The notes under the pieces were generated by a model. The model ran no database searches. It was not told where the DNA came from and worked only from the letters and a program-made list of their open reading frames with translations. DNA of 64,000 bases from Ailurus styani (taxonomy: Eukaryota; Chordata; Mammalia; Carnivora; Ailuridae), in assembly GCA_002007465.1 (NCBI GenBank), contig LNAC01000764.1, positions 558,001-622,000 on the forward strand, written 5' to 3'. Positions 1 to 12,292 of this stretch are shown here, in pieces (position 1 is the stretch's first letter; each line of letters opens with the position of its first letter). Both the position numbers and the translations under genes were made by a program.

Positions 1-841
1 GGATCTCTTGAGGTTCAGAATGACCATGTGACTACATTTGGGGATGCAACTAAAAGTAGTGGGTGCAAGCACTGTATTTACATTGAAAGGATTCGCCCTT
101 CTCACTCTTTTCCTCCTCATTAAGATGCTTTCACACAGAAAAATTTAAAGAAATATATAGTAATCATCAAAACACCCATGACCTCTAATTATAGTTGTTA
201 ACATTTTGCTCTGTTTTTTATGTCTATTATTTAAGTACATTTCATCTCCAAAGTTATCTTGTTTTATATGTTTCCAACAATCCCAGAGTAGATATGATCA
301 TTTTTGCTTTACAAACGAGTAAGTGGAGGGCCAGAAGTCCAAGTACTTGCTTAGGTCACACTGACAGTAATTGGTAGAACTCCATTTTGAACTTAGGCCT
401 ATCTTTCTCCAAAATTCTTGTTTTAACCTATGAGTTTCCTATCCCTTGGACTGACCACACTCACCCCCCCCCACCCACCCAAGGACCTCTCAGAACTTCT
501 GAGGCTTTGAGGGCATAAACCACCTTTCATTTTATCAGGAGTTGATATTCTAGGGATACTGTAAAAAGGAGAGTTCTGATGCTCAGCGCAGCTTCTGAGC
601 TAGAAAAGAGAGGAACTGTGAACCATTAGGGAATAATAACCCTACATTCTGCAATGCTGCCTTTGGTTGTTTTTCCTTTGTATTCTGATGGGAGAATAAA
701 AACAGCTCTGCAGGATGGAGCCTCAACAGAGGAGAGAAACTATATTTTGCATTTCCACTACAAATATTTCTCTGTGGGGATAAACAATTCCATTAAATAG
801 GGTACCCCTTTTCTCTTCTGATTAATTTGAAAGAAGTCAGA
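1..841. other. Gene-free stretch
   Basis: No gene, clear repeat family or RNA is recognisable. The only low-complexity feature is a short C-rich run near 465-480. Reading frames here are short and unremarkable. Confidence 0.5.
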
Positions 842-855
842 ATCTTTTTCTTTCC

Positions 856-1050
856 TTTTTTTTTTTAAGGAGAGAGCCTGTGAAGTGAGGTAGGATGGTG
901 CAGAGAGAAAGACGGAGAGAGAGAATCTGAAGCAGGCTCCATGCCCAGCACAGAGCTGATGTAGGGCTCCATCTCACAGGACCCTGAGATCATGACCTGA
1001 GCCAAAATTAAGACTTGGATGATTAACCAACCGAGCCACCCAGGTGCCCC
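856..1050 (-). mobile_element. SINEC (Can-SINE), older copy
   Basis: The head of this tRNA-Lys-derived carnivoran SINE (reverse complement of GGGGCACCTGGGTGGCTC) ends at 1050 and the A-rich tail appears as a T run at 856-866, so the element is on the minus strand. The B-box-like region reads as GATCATGACCTGAGC near 990. The copy is diverged. The flanks 842-855 and 1051-1064 match at 11 of 14 bases and are a plausible decayed TSD. SINEs of this type are transcribed by RNA polymerase III and moved by L1 machinery; they encode no protein. Confidence 0.88.
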
Positions 1051-1064
1051 ATCTTTCTTCTTCC

Positions 1065-2445
1065 TTAAAATAAAATGCTTTTCACCTCACTTACTGCTAT
1101 GTCTAAGACCTATTTGTGGTTTGCCCAACCCCCCTCTAATGGACAAAATTTCTGAAGCTGCCTCTTGGAGTCTCATCAAAAATGATGACTCTCAGCCACC
1201 TTAATATCACGGTGGAAGCTCCCAAAGCAATTCGTTTAGTAATTTATTTTGTGATACGTGCTGTGGACATAAAACTTTTAAAAGTAAAGCTCAAGTTCCA
1301 ATCTAAAGATCTGAAAAGAACATTTCCAATCTGTTGGTACAGACTGTTTTCCATCAGTCCAACTGCCAGTGGTTTCCCCTGGCATGGATGGCCTCACACA
1401 GTCAGGCACAGCCGCTTCACAAGATGCAGAGGCAAGCAGAGTCCAAGATTACCACATTATCGTCTCCCAACTGAAACCAGAGTTCCTTTTAACAAGCTGA
1501 CAGGAACAACAGGACCACAAAATAACAAGCAGATACATGGTGTGGTATTTGTCAAAGATAAAGGGCTGAGCTTGATTTTAATGCTTCTAGAAGGTTTTGG
1601 AAGACATTCAAATCATCTACTCCAAATAGTTTCTTTTGCTTGAACTTCTCACATTTCTTTTATTTGGAGTTGCCATTTTGACACATTAACCTTCAAGTGG
1701 TGGCAATCTTTTGAAGATACCAGAAACACCATTAGAGTCTGTGCTGATTTCATTGATACGTCTTATGTTTCCACATACGCACTCTACTGAAATTCTTAAG
1801 GGCGGGAGCCAAATTCAATTCTGCTTTATTGTTACACCTTCCTAAAGCTAAATTTACAAATTGCACACAAACATGCACACGTGTTTGCAATAAGACTTTC
1901 CGCAAGAACACATAACCTCATTTCTGTATGGTTTTAGAGTAAGCATAGAAAGAGATTGAAAACAAAACAAAACTAATCCAATCACATGTGTCTTATTGCC
2001 CATATGATATAAGATAGGATTTTTTTTTATCAGTTGTATCCATTGCCATTTTAGATTTGGCCTTCTGAGAGTATAACATTCTATATTTCTCTATTACCTA
2101 TATATACAAATTAAATTTGAAAAGAAAAAAATATTATCTTTCCTGTTTTCTTCAGAATGTGCAAAAGCAGCCAATACAACATGTAATATGTATTAATTTT
2201 TGGGTGTGTCTGACAGTATATATAATGTGGACAGCTTAGGCCAGTAAAAACTAAAGAGAAACTATTTTTTAAACCAAATATCATATAGATTTAGAGGAAG
2301 TAAATGCCCTTTTACTTTTAGAGATAAATTCTTATAAAAATGAAATTTCTGTAACTGTTCAAATCTCCAGTTAGCCTGAAACTCTTCAAATACTGAAATG
2401 TGTGAATGGACCTCTGATTGCTTTTTTTTATTGTTGTTAGGAGAA
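1065..2445. other. Gene-free stretch
   Basis: No recognisable gene or repeat. A frame of 153 codons at 1182-1643 (+) has no recognisable domain and runs straight through ordinary-looking sequence with no splice or promoter context, so I treat it as chance. Confidence 0.4.
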
Positions 2446-2637
2446 TCACATTGTAGGAGAACATTTTGTCAAAGCAAAGTCTTCCTTCATTTGGATGGTG
2501 CTTTTGTTTTTCTTATCCCCAGAGTTCTTGTAGAACTCTTTTTCCAACTTGCTCACTGTAAGCTCAGTTTCTTTGGCCACCCTGATCTGGAGTTCTCTTC
2601 TCAGTTTTGAATTTTGCAAACATTGTTCTACTTCTGT
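2446..2637 (-). pseudogene. Coiled-coil-like frame, possible exon or pseudogene scrap
   Basis: Read on the minus strand, 63 codons are open before a TGA at 2446-2448; an in-frame TAA bounds the frame at 2638-2640. The peptide is rich in E, K, L and Q with heptad-like spacing (for example RRELQIRVAKETELTVSKLE) and ends in a short hydrophilic tail. An AG that could be a 3' splice acceptor lies just upstream in the AAACAG at about 2633-2638. There is no start codon near the front, so it is either an internal-to-terminal exon, a processed-pseudogene fragment, or a chance frame. A further stretch (2640-2770, minus) has partly open frames that could continue a pseudogene with breaks. I do not recognise the family. 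Confidence 0.3.
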
Positions 2638-3436
2638 TTAAATACATACTACTACCATACACTAAACATTCTGAGGGAGTCTCTTTGACACGGGCTGTGA
2701 GCAGTTTGCTTCCCTACTGCTTAACAGAACAATCTTGAATAGCATGTACCTTCGTGATGCACTCCTCAAGTCTGTAGCAGGAATGAAACACTCCAATTGA
2801 GATCAGTTATAACAGCAAATTCCCTGCATGTTTCCACAAAGTAAGGGAACTGAAAATACAACAGCTCTCCGTGTTTCAGCAACAAAGAGTGAGTGCTGCA
2901 GAGCTGAAGCGAGGAGACCCAGAAGAGCCGGGCTTGGGGAATTTCTTTTCAGAAAGATTTCTTATGTGAGGAAAGCTGCAAATTGCTTAGAGTATGAGGT
3001 ATTTGCAGCCAGACAAAAGGAAATGATTCTAGCACCACTTAACATCAGCTTGCAAACTATGGCCCAAAGAGGCCTGGGAGCAAACTCTACTTAAGTTGGA
3101 TACTGGCTGATTCTTCCCCAACATGGTCCATGACATAGACTCTGAAGTGTCCTATCAGGGTTGAGAATGACAAGACTATAGTACATATATTGCAAATAAA
3201 TATGAAGAAACACACTATGAATTAAAGAGTGTAAATGAGGGTGGGAATGGATGGAAAAGTACATGGAGGGATAATCTTGCATGTGGAATTTTATATATGT
3301 CAAGAAAAAGTTAAAAATAACACGTAACTAAGAATAGTGGAAACTTCTTAGGTATAAATTATGGTCCACACATGGTATTTCTTTAAGCATTTTAATAACT
3401 ATAGCAACTATTGGGGAGGAAAACTTTTCCTTTCTT

Positions 3437-3925
3437 CCCTTCTAGGTTCTTTGACTGGTCTAAAAATCAAATTGACATAAAACAGATTAATAGGACAAAA
3501 AAATCAACTTCATATGTACAGAAGCTCAAAAAAAAATGAAACTCGAAGTGGGCAAAGCACTTTAGACAAAGAAGCAAAGAATTAAGAATTGACAAGACAA
3601 AGATGTTTGGGTTTGGGGTAGTAAGTTACTAAAAAAGTAACAAGGGTTGTTTATTGAGCCTTCTTAGCCCTGAATTCCTCTTCTCCAGTAATAAGAATGT
3701 CTCCACCTCCTGGTAGGGGTACCTTTTACATGGGAGATTTATTTCCTGCTTTTAGGGGACAAGGAGGGTCAGAGTGTCCTTTTTGCACAAGCTTTTCTTA
3801 AGTAACTTTAATTTAAAATAATCAGTATGCCAGAGTGGCACATTTGAGAGCAGTCTGCCCTGAGTCCCATCATAACTAAAAGCCTGATGGTTTAAGGATT
3901 AAGACAAATGCAGCAAGTGAGGAAT
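3437..3925. repeat. Possible old interspersed repeat, unclassified
   Basis: Segments such as 'accagagtggcacatttgagagcagtctgcc' (about 3828-3860, slightly varied) resemble a medium-reiteration mammalian repeat I have seen elsewhere, possibly LTR-like. I cannot name the family with confidence and see no clear ends or TSD. Confidence 0.3.
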
Positions 3926-4540
3926 ACCAAGGAAAAAAAATTACTTTACAGTTTTGCAACTAATGTCTATATTAATCTCTTGAATTAAACATGGATCATT
4001 CTCATATAATGCATGATATATTTATGTGCATGCACACCTGCATGTATATTCAAACACAGACCTCCCCACCCCCCAGACACACCACATACATACTATCTTT
4101 ACTCTCACCGCCATCACAACCCTGCAAGCTTCACTTTCATCTTTGTTCCCTAACTGAACTGGTCTCTCATGCTGCTGATTAGCTCTCGGCACTTTTTGTG
4201 CTGGAGCCAATAGTAAGACCCAAGCCATCTGAGGAACTGGAATATGTCTCATGCACGTTTGCTTACCTGGGGGCACAGATGGAGCCCCTGCCATGAGATT
4301 CTGACAGGTCTCTTTCATAAACAACTGAGAATAGGGGTAAAAGGAAAGCAAACCTGAATTTATAAGCTTGTAAATACTACTCAATTCGATACAGTCTTTC
4401 CTTGTCTTGCATTATTTCTCCTTTCAACCAGTACTAGCTTTTGAAGACATCATCGTCTTTCTTGCTTTCTGGACTTCACATATGTCCTGCTTCCCTGCTT
4501 GTCCAATAGTCACAATTTAGCTTTAAAAGTTATAGCTTCC

Positions 4541-4724
4541 AGGTGCCTGGGTGGCTCAGTTTGTTAAGCAACTGCCTTCAGCTCAGGTCATGATCCTGGA
4601 GTCTCAGGATGGAGTCCCATATAGGGCTCCCTGCTCAGCAGGGAGTCTGCTTCTCCCTCTGACACTCCCCCCTCTAGTGCTCTCTCTCTTTCAAATAAAT
4701 AAGTTAAATCTTTAAAAAAAAAAA
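4541..4724 (+). mobile_element. SINEC (Can-SINE), full length
   Basis: The copy begins with AGGTGCCTGGGTGGCTCAG, passes through GGTCATGATCC and a CT-rich zone, and ends in AAATAAATAAG followed by an A run. It is flanked by a 16-bp direct repeat, AAAAGTTATAGCTTCC at 4525-4540 and the same with one mismatch at 4723-4738, which is the TSD of L1-mediated insertion. Divergence from the typical head (GTTTGTTAAGCAACTG) suggests an intermediate age. Confidence 0.95.
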
Positions 4725-4738
4725 AAGTTATAGCCTCC

Positions 4739-7221
4739 AAAGTTACAAAGTTTAGAATTCATTTTTTCCCTACCAGTCTCCCTCTGCATTGGCATGTGTT
4801 GGTGGGAAATGATAGAAAATTCCCTTGAAGACTAGTTGGCATGCCCCAACAGGAAACTTGGCAAAGTTTCCTTAGTAATGGCTTTTGAAGGCCATTTAGC
4901 TCTAACCATATAAAGTATCCCTTTGTGTCACGCATTGGTTAGAATTGTTTAGATATTTACATGTAATGAATTTAATAATCTGTAACACCATTTGTTATAT
5001 GACATAGTCACTAAGTATTGGGTTTGCTGTATTTGAAGTATTTGAATTATATTATTTTGAAAAGGTAGGTTTTAAGTATGGATGAAATACTGGTTATATT
5101 GGTTATTCAGGTGATAGAAGTGATAATACCCTAACAGAAGACAATGAGTCAACGTTGGAGATAGCAACAGCCGGAAGCTGCTACCCCCCTTCCTCAAGGC
5201 TGAGTGAGGGACAGATGGAGGAAGCATAATTATCAAGTTACCAGAGCCAAAGGTAAGAGATGGGATCATACTGCCTCCTAATTTATCTTCCTATTGCACA
5301 TTGTGGGTTAGTGGAATAACCCAAGAATTTCAGGGACAAATACAGCACACAAAACAGCATGGTATTTAATTCATATAATGTACTTAGAATAGAATCTGAC
5401 ATGTTATTCTTTTTCTTCTGACATATTATTCTTATTAGCTGTTCAAAGTTGCTGGTACCTTTTGACCTGACCTATAATTCTCCTAGTTCAGCAAGCTAGA
5501 GCTATGGATAGTTACACCCAGGAGGGGAAGAAAAAACGAAAAAGTCAATTGGCAAAGGAGAAAACGTCCCGTGAGTAGTTAAAGAAGCTCGCAGTTTGAA
5601 CTTTAAAACCATACCAGGGAATTGGTTAAGCAGTAGAACCTGCCAGGATGGACCCTGACCCACTGTGTCAGGGGTAAAGTTCAGGCCCAGACATGCTGAT
5701 TTGTTGTAGATGGTCTGAAGACCTCATCTCATGAAGTTCACTGAGAAAGGAACTGACGAAGAAATGATCTTCCATGAATCCTGACCTGTATTTGTTTTTT
5801 AATAAATGAAATAGAGTTGAAGAGAAGTAAGAGTATCAGAGGACATCACACATAGTATTTTTTCATGAAACTTTAATTTTCAATTACATATGAATGGGTG
5901 GACATGATGAATTTCTTCTGATGTATTGTAGACAAAAAGTTGAAAATCCTTTGTTCTAGGGAACTCCCAGCACTCACGTCAAGTGACATGCACTCACAAG
6001 ACATTCTAAGCTCTGAAGTCACCTAACAAGCTTAGGATTTAAAAAAGGGTAAGGAGGAGGAAGGGAGGAAGGACTAGTGGGATATCAACTAGTATAAAGA
6101 ATGCAGTTACCAAGATATAAAGAAAGAGCAGTCAGTGGGCTGTAACCAAACTCTGACCCATAATTAGAGTGATATGCATGTGAAATGCTTAATGAATGGA
6201 TCAGGGACCATGGAACTCTGATAAATGGTAGAGGAAACCTAAATTTAAAAGAGGCTGTACATTCTAACCAGCTATTATTACCAGTCCCTCCTTGGTCTCT
6301 CAATAAATTTCCTTTCTGCTGGAATTCTTCATGCTTCCTCAAAGCTTGAGGGTGATTTCTTTTTTTTTTTTTTCTTTATTTACTTTGGAAAGGCAGGGGA
6401 AAATTGTTTCAGTATGTTCTTTAAATTAGTTTCCTTGAAGTGTTTTCCTTGCACACATTAATTACAGCTCCCTCGAGGGGCTGAAGTACCATATAACACA
6501 CTGTAATTCTGCTCCCCAATCTCCCTTCTCCAATTCAAGTTGCCTATTCTCCCTACAATCCGGATTCTATATTAATATGTAAGCAAGAAGTACCTGGCTG
6601 AGATTCTTTGAACTATAAGAATAGAAGAGAAAATGTGATCATCAGTGCTTGAGTACACCAAACTTGAAATGAATAGTCTGTGGCCCATAAAATGAAGTAG
6701 CTAGATTAAATAACCTCCGAGGTCCCCCCTTCTAACTCAAACACACTCCAAAGAGAATTTCATTTAATGTCTCAAAGTACAGAGAAGAGATCGGTAGGAC
6801 TTTGATGAGGCTAAGTGATTTTCATTAACATGATCTGGTTAAAATTCCAGATGCTCTCAAGAAAATAATACATATCCAAGAATCTACATTTGAGCTGTCA
6901 CTGTACTCAATATTCAGATATGGTAGTTAGTCCAAGAAAATGTCCTTATTTTTTCATTCCTGAAGATAGCAGGTTTTCTAAAATGACCACAATATAATAT
7001 TATGTTTTATCCCCTAGTCACAAGTCACTGAGGAAGAAGAAAAAAACAAAAAACAAAAAATGTAGTTCTAAAATGAAGTTTTTTAAATTCCTGTCTTTTC
7101 AGATAGGGTTAAAAGCAATGGCAGCTTTGAGAATCAGAGTAGCTCATTCACAGGTAGAACTGGAGGTTTCTTACGAAATTTTAGGAAAGAGGTATAGGAA
7201 GAACTTCCAGGCCAAACTGCT
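4739..7221. other. Gene-free stretch
   Basis: No gene or confidently named repeat is visible across about 2.5 kb. Reading frames at 5072-5269 and 6085-6342 (both minus) are short and lack recognisable motifs. A short T run lies at about 6359-6373. Confidence 0.4.
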
Positions 7222-7385
7222 TATTAAACAATTCCTATGCATAGAATATATAGCAGGTGTTGTATATGGGTTATCTCATTTCCTCTGCTTGTCCCTACAA
7301 GGTAGATGTGCTTATTCCCATTTTATAGATGGAGAAACTTAAGCTCAGTGTCAGTCAGTGTCAAAGTCAGATTTTTAATCCAAGT
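7222..7385 (-). mobile_element. MIR (ancient tRNA-derived SINE)
   Basis: The hallmarks of MIR in reverse orientation are present: a GTTATCTCATTTCCTC segment, then GTAGATGTGCTTATTCCCATTTTATAGATGGAGAAACTTAAGCTCAG, the decayed form of the MIR core (given here only as a landmark). The copy is heavily diverged, as expected for a family that predates placental mammals. Confidence 0.8.
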
Positions 7386-7639
7386 AATAATTTACTCAAC
7401 CTCAGGCAGCTTGAACCAGATGATAGGCCTGTTAGCTTTATGAACATCGAGTGTGTGACCTAACACCATTCAACAGATGGTTCCTTAAAATTTATCATCT
7501 TCTCCATTCTTTCACTTAATTGGGTTCAATGCTCTGGGCAGGTTCCCACTGTCAGAGAGAAATCCTCTTCTCTCAGTGGCTTAAGCATTCGCTCAGCTGG
7601 TTGCAAAAGGGAACAATAGGTAAGAGAGTTAAGGCTGAA

Positions 7640-8886
7640 ATTCCGGAGGCACACAACGAGCCCCACCAAGCCTCCACCCTGACACCTCCAGCTCTTTTTA
7701 ATGTTTGCCCTTTGGCTGATGAGATCTCATTTCCTCATAGCATCAAAATCCACAGCTTCTATGTGATATATATCTCTCTATTCACCTCTCACCCGGAATA
7801 TTAAAAAAATAATCTTCATCACTAATTTCTCTTTGACATGCTAACCCATATCTGCAGTGGCATAACCTACAGGCACTACAAATTCATCACGTCCACTGAA
7901 TTTCCCACCCTTCCTCATGAAGCTGCACTTAGGTCTGAAATCACTATTGCAGTAAACGACACCACCACTCACCCACTTGACTCTTGCAGTGTTCTCCTCA
8001 ATAGGAGGATTGACACATACAAAGCAGGAGGCAAATTAAAAACAAATATTTGCTGCCACCTGACTGCAGACCTTCATCTCTTGACTGAAACATTGCAATA
8101 AATCCCTAAATTCCCTAATAGGAGTCTCATCTATTCCAGCACATTCTCCACATTCCTGCAAGTGTTCCCTCTCTGAAGACAGACTTTTGATCATGTTCCC
8201 CTGCTCAATGACTTTCAATGGTTTCTAGGGAACTTAAACAGTGGCTTGTAGTGTGGGTTCCAAATTCATGGATGTACTTATATGCAAAAGTGACAATATG
8301 TGCACAGTTTTCTTAGGAGAAGTCTTTGAGCTTTCTTTCAGCAGATTCCTAAAGGGGACAGTGCTTCCAAAAATAATGAACAAAATGCAGAACAAAAGAA
8401 GAACAATAAACCATTGGAAATCAACAGTCAAGATTTAACCTCCACCCCCCCTTTTTTTTCGGATATAAGAAACAATTTGTCATCTAGCCCCTGCCAATCT
8501 CTCCCATTTCTCACTACATATAACCTCAGACCTAGGCTCATGTCATACTTAATTTTGTACTATCTCCCATCTTTCTTCTTTGTCTTTGTTCTTTCTATTC
8601 TTTATGCCTGGGTTATTCTTTCTCCATTTTCTGATTCAGCAAACTCAAGATCTAGTTTGACAATCACCTTCTCAATGACCCCTCCACAGCCCCTACACTC
8701 CTGAGCAACCGAGACTGATCACTCCTTTCTGGACCATGTACGTAGCTCCTCCATTCTAGCACTTACCACATTGTATACAAATATGTATTTATGTGTCAGC
8801 CTCCTTTTCTATGGACTTCTCAGTGGCAGAAACAGAACTTTAATCTATTTCTTCCCCACAGCACTCCAAAAGTGTTCACTGAATTA
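7640..8886 (+). mobile_element. L2 LINE, fragmented 3' part
   Basis: Two blocks (about 7640-8230 and 8465-8886) follow the order of the L2 3' region: the stretch around 'caatgactttcaatggtttc' (8206-8225), then the proline/serine-like CT-rich section and finally 'agtgttcactgaattaatt' at the very end. The 8235-8460 segment does not fit and may be a separate old insertion. Open frames inside (7838-8101, 8414-8704) are decayed LINE or chance frames, not genes. Confidence 0.65.
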
Positions 8887-9048
8887 ATTAGCATATACTG
8901 CAGCCTATGATAAGATATTGGAGCTGAAAACTTTGCAGAATAGTCTGAATTAAAAGAGCAGTTTTAAGTCTTTAGAAGACTTATGAAAGAAATATAGCAT
9001 ACTTGGAGACAATATTAGAAAATATGCTGAGGTTTTTTTTTAATATAT

Positions 9049-9259
9049 GTTTTAAAGATTTTATTTATTTGTTTACTTGACACAGAGAGAGAGAGAGAGA
9101 GATTGAGATTACAAGTAGGCAGAGAGGCAGACAGAGAGAGGAGGAGGCAGGCTCCCTGTTGAGCAGGGAGCCCGATGTGGGGCTCGATCCCAGGACCTTG
9201 AGATCATGACCTGAACCGAAGGCAGAGGCTTTAACCCACTGAGCCACCCAGGCGCCCCA
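9049..9259 (-). mobile_element. SINEC (Can-SINE), young-type copy
   Basis: The minus-strand head is intact (GAGCCACCCAGGCGCCCC at 9241-9258) and the 3' zone carries the ATTACAAGTAGGCAGAGAGGCAG signature of the youngest caniform subfamily. The GA run at 9086-9102 is the CT zone. Flanks around 9027-9040 and 9259-9272 share a CTGAG plus T-run pattern, a possible TSD. The 60-codon minus frame at 9065-9247 is SINE sequence, not a gene. Confidence 0.93.
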
Positions 9260-9692
9260 CTGAGTTTTTTTTTTGTTTTTTTTTTTAGTAATAAAGTCCT
9301 GATGTTGGTTTTAAAAGAGCACTATCGAATGATATTTTGACATACTATATATTTTTATTCTCAATGAAAAAATTAATTTTCCTAGTATACTGTATGATAT
9401 CTCTGCTATCCTATTCGCCAAAAGAGAATTAAGCTGTTAGTAACTGTTATATAAAACCAGGTCATTGCTACTGCTGACTTGAACAAAATGTAGGTATAAC
9501 TATCCTTACAACTCTAAAAAGGAAAAAGGGGAAATGTCCCAAACCCCAATTATATTGTATATATGGTGGTAAACAATGTGTTATTCTTTATAAAGGCATT
9601 ACTTTCACCAGTAATTCTTGCCTATTTGTTTCTCTTTGGTAATATTTTCACTTCCATTCTTTCAGAACAGTAGAAGTACCAGGTGAGAAACA

Positions 9693-9696
<4 letters not shown>

Positions 9697-9735
<39 letters not shown>
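9697..9735. repeat. (CA)n microsatellite
   Basis: An uninterrupted CA tract of about 19 units. Tracts of this length are usually length-polymorphic. Confidence 0.97.
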
Positions 9736-9737
<2 letters not shown>

Positions 9738-10194
9738 AAAAACCAGGAGAAAAACAACAATATGGGGAAAGTGAAATGAAGGGAAGAAGAAGTGAGGTGA
9801 AGAGTGGAAGAGGCCCAAGGAAAAATTTAGAGACACAGCCACTGGAGTGAGTCAGAAGCTGGGCATCTGGGGAGGCAGGATGCCTCTGTGAATAAATGAA
9901 CTGTATCTCACGTCCCCATTACACGGGGTGAAAGGGAGACCAGCAGAGAATCAAAATCCAGAGTCTGAGGGATATAACAATTGTATGGGGGTAGAATCCA
10001 GGTGGACATTACTGGGGTGAGTCCAACAAAGAGAATAAGGATGTGCCAATAGTTGTAGAAAAATAGTGACTCTAGAGGACGTAATATTCAGGGAAGTCTC
10101 CTAGAGTGTCAGGGTAGGGGAGAGTCCTGGTTCCATTCATTTGCTATTTTGGGGAGAAAAATGGATGGTGGAAAGGTCAAGTAAAATAGTTAAG

Positions 10195-10775
10195 GTCATA
10201 GAAGTCACTTTGCTGCTCAAAACTCTTCTTCTTTCTCACCTTTGATCTTCTCACTCCTTGCTTACAGAATAAAGTCCAATTCTTTAGAATGGCACTGATG
10301 TCTTGACGATCCAATTTGACCTCACAATACTCGTCTCTGCTCTTTCTCAATTTTACCTGAATATGTCCTGTGCTTTTTCCTGCCTCTCTTCATCTTTCTG
10401 AATGCAATGTTCATGTTCTTCTTCCTGAATGGAATGCCTTTCTTCCCTCTATCTACTTCTTGAAATTCTGGTTTCAAGAGCCAGTTTAAGAGCCTTGGAG
10501 TTTTAAATGTCCAAAACACTTTCTTGAATCCATTTCCTTCCAAGAAATGCTTTTCTTTATTTTAAAACTATATATCTCTCTGTGGTATTTCTCCTATGCA
10601 AATGTCTCCTTGTGTTATGACTGTTAGAGTCCTCCTAATCAGGTGGTAAAAGCTTTAACAATGACAGAACTGTCTTAGCAATTTTTGTGCTCTGTGCTCA
10701 TGGCTCAGAGCTTGTATGCACTGAGGGTCTAATAGTGTTTGCGTAAGGAATGAAAAAATGAATGAACCTAGTAAA
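10195..10775 (+). mobile_element. L2 LINE 3' fragment
   Basis: The sequence follows the L2 3' end: 'cactttgctgctcaaaactc', then 'cagaataaagtccaattctt', then the CT-rich part and an end near 'ggaatgaaaaaatgaatgaa' at about 10747-10766, the degenerated L2 terminal GAATGAATGAA repeat. It is heavily diverged and carries no usable reading frame. Confidence 0.7.
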
Positions 10776-10902
10776 CCTCAGCACCCAGCATATTTCCTCT
10801 CTGTTTTTGTGTTTACCTGCATTTATTTTTGTATATGTTGTGGGGGCTCTGGACGGTATGTCAAACTTTTTACTAGGTCTAAATATGCATAATGTATACC
10901 TG

Positions 10903-11103
10903 TGGACACTGACTATGTGCCATATCCTATGCTAAATGCTTTATATATATCGTCTCATTTTATTATTTATAATCACCCAGTCTGATTAATAGCTGTTACT
11001 ATTCCTACTGTATATGTAAAATGACTAAGGTTTAAAGAGACTGAAGAATTTGCTTAAGGATCATCCAGATATTAAATGGCATTGCCAAAATTTGAAAACA
11101 GGT
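10903..11103 (-). mobile_element. MIR
   Basis: Reverse-orientation MIR landmarks run in order: GACTATGTGCCATATCCTATGC, ATCGTCTCATTTTATTATTTATAATC, GTAAAATGACTAAGGTTTAAAGAG and the TTGCTTAAGGATCATCCAG segment (abbreviated landmarks). The copy is near full length for the family and diverged. Confidence 0.85.
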
Positions 11104-11704
11104 AATTTTAAAGGCCATGATAAAGCAAACAAATTACGAATTTAGCTCTACAGTTGTGGAGTTCAACTCCACAGAACTTTCTTTTGTTGTATATACTGAC
11201 ACATAGTATATCCTGTACACATCGGTATATACATATTAATTTAAATGTGTATGTAGATATGCACCTACAAATATATTCTAATCATATTCTGAACATAATA
11301 TTCTACTTAGGCACAGTCATTTATCAAAGCAATGTCCCATTTTTAGTTCTCTCATAAAAGTCATTTTATAAGAATAAATTCAGTGAATGCCAATTGTATG
11401 ATAAAATACATTCTGATGTTTCCTATTTTTGTAGAACGAGACACATAAACCACAGAGATTAGAACACATGTAAAATATAGAAAGAAAGCTATGCTTAGCA
11501 AAATTTTACTCTATTCAAAAACACTTAATTGATGCCAGGTTACAAAACACACACTGAATTTCATTCAAAAGCCTACTCTGTAACCCATTCAGGAGCCTAT
11601 CCAGAATCTGGTATGTTCCAGGGTCACTGGAAGAGGATGACATGGTATCACAATCCCTCACATGCGTTCAGTGACTGCCTGTACCATACACTAACTTCTA
11701 GTTT

Positions 11705-11896
11705 GTTTGATTTTAATTTTTTATTGGGGAGAGGGGAGAAGAAGAGAAAGAGAGCATGCACAAGCAGGGGAGCGGCAGGCAGAGGGAGAAGCAGGCTCCC
11801 CACTGAGCAAGGAGACTGATGCAGGACTCAATCCCAGGACCCTGGGATCATGACCTGAGCTAAAGGCAGATAACTGACTGAGCCAGCCAGGTGCTC
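11705..11896 (-). mobile_element. SINEC (Can-SINE) with TSD
   Basis: This minus-strand copy has its head at 11880-11896 (GAGCCAGCCAGGTGCTC) and its tail as the T-rich 11709-11725. It is flanked by a 14-bp direct repeat, CTAACTTCTAGTTT at 11691-11704 and the same with one mismatch at 11897-11910. The frame at 11529-11819 (+) runs into the SINE and is not a gene. Confidence 0.93.
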
Positions 11897-11929
11897 CTAA
11901 CTTTTAGTTTTTCACCAAAGTCTCTATCT

Positions 11930-12292
11930 CCCCTCTTTCTGGACACTGAGTTGGGCACTTCCCAGTTAGCCTTGCAATTTTAGTGTAGCCCTGTGATTAT
12001 ATTCTGATCAAGAGAACGTGAGGGAAAATCATAAAAGTTTTCATCTATGTTCCTACATGCTTTTATCCTTTCTGACGGGTGGATATCAATGCCTAAAGTA
12101 ACCATGGAAGCCACACACTGATAGTGGGAAAGCTTCTCTCAGCTTGGATTCCTAAATGACTAGGTATAGCAGATCTGCTACCCACACTGGATTGTGATAC
12201 GAACAACTAATAAGCCTCTATTGTGTTAGGCTGGTGAAATTTGAGGGTTATTTGTTATAGCATCTAACATTATTCTAATATATACAGCAACC
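11930..12292 (+). mobile_element. Probable MaLR (MLT1-type) solo LTR
   Basis: The order of segments fits an ancient mammalian MaLR LTR on the plus strand: GTGATTATATTCTGATCAAG near the middle and, at the end, CCTCTATTGTGTTAGG followed by TTATTTGTTATAGCATCTAAC and CTAATA. No internal retroviral coding sequence is present. The assignment rests on memory of the family consensus. Confidence 0.5.

Noticed and set aside
1182..1643. 153-codon plus-strand frame
   Set aside because: No recognisable domain, no promoter or splice context, composition like the flanking DNA; most likely chance.
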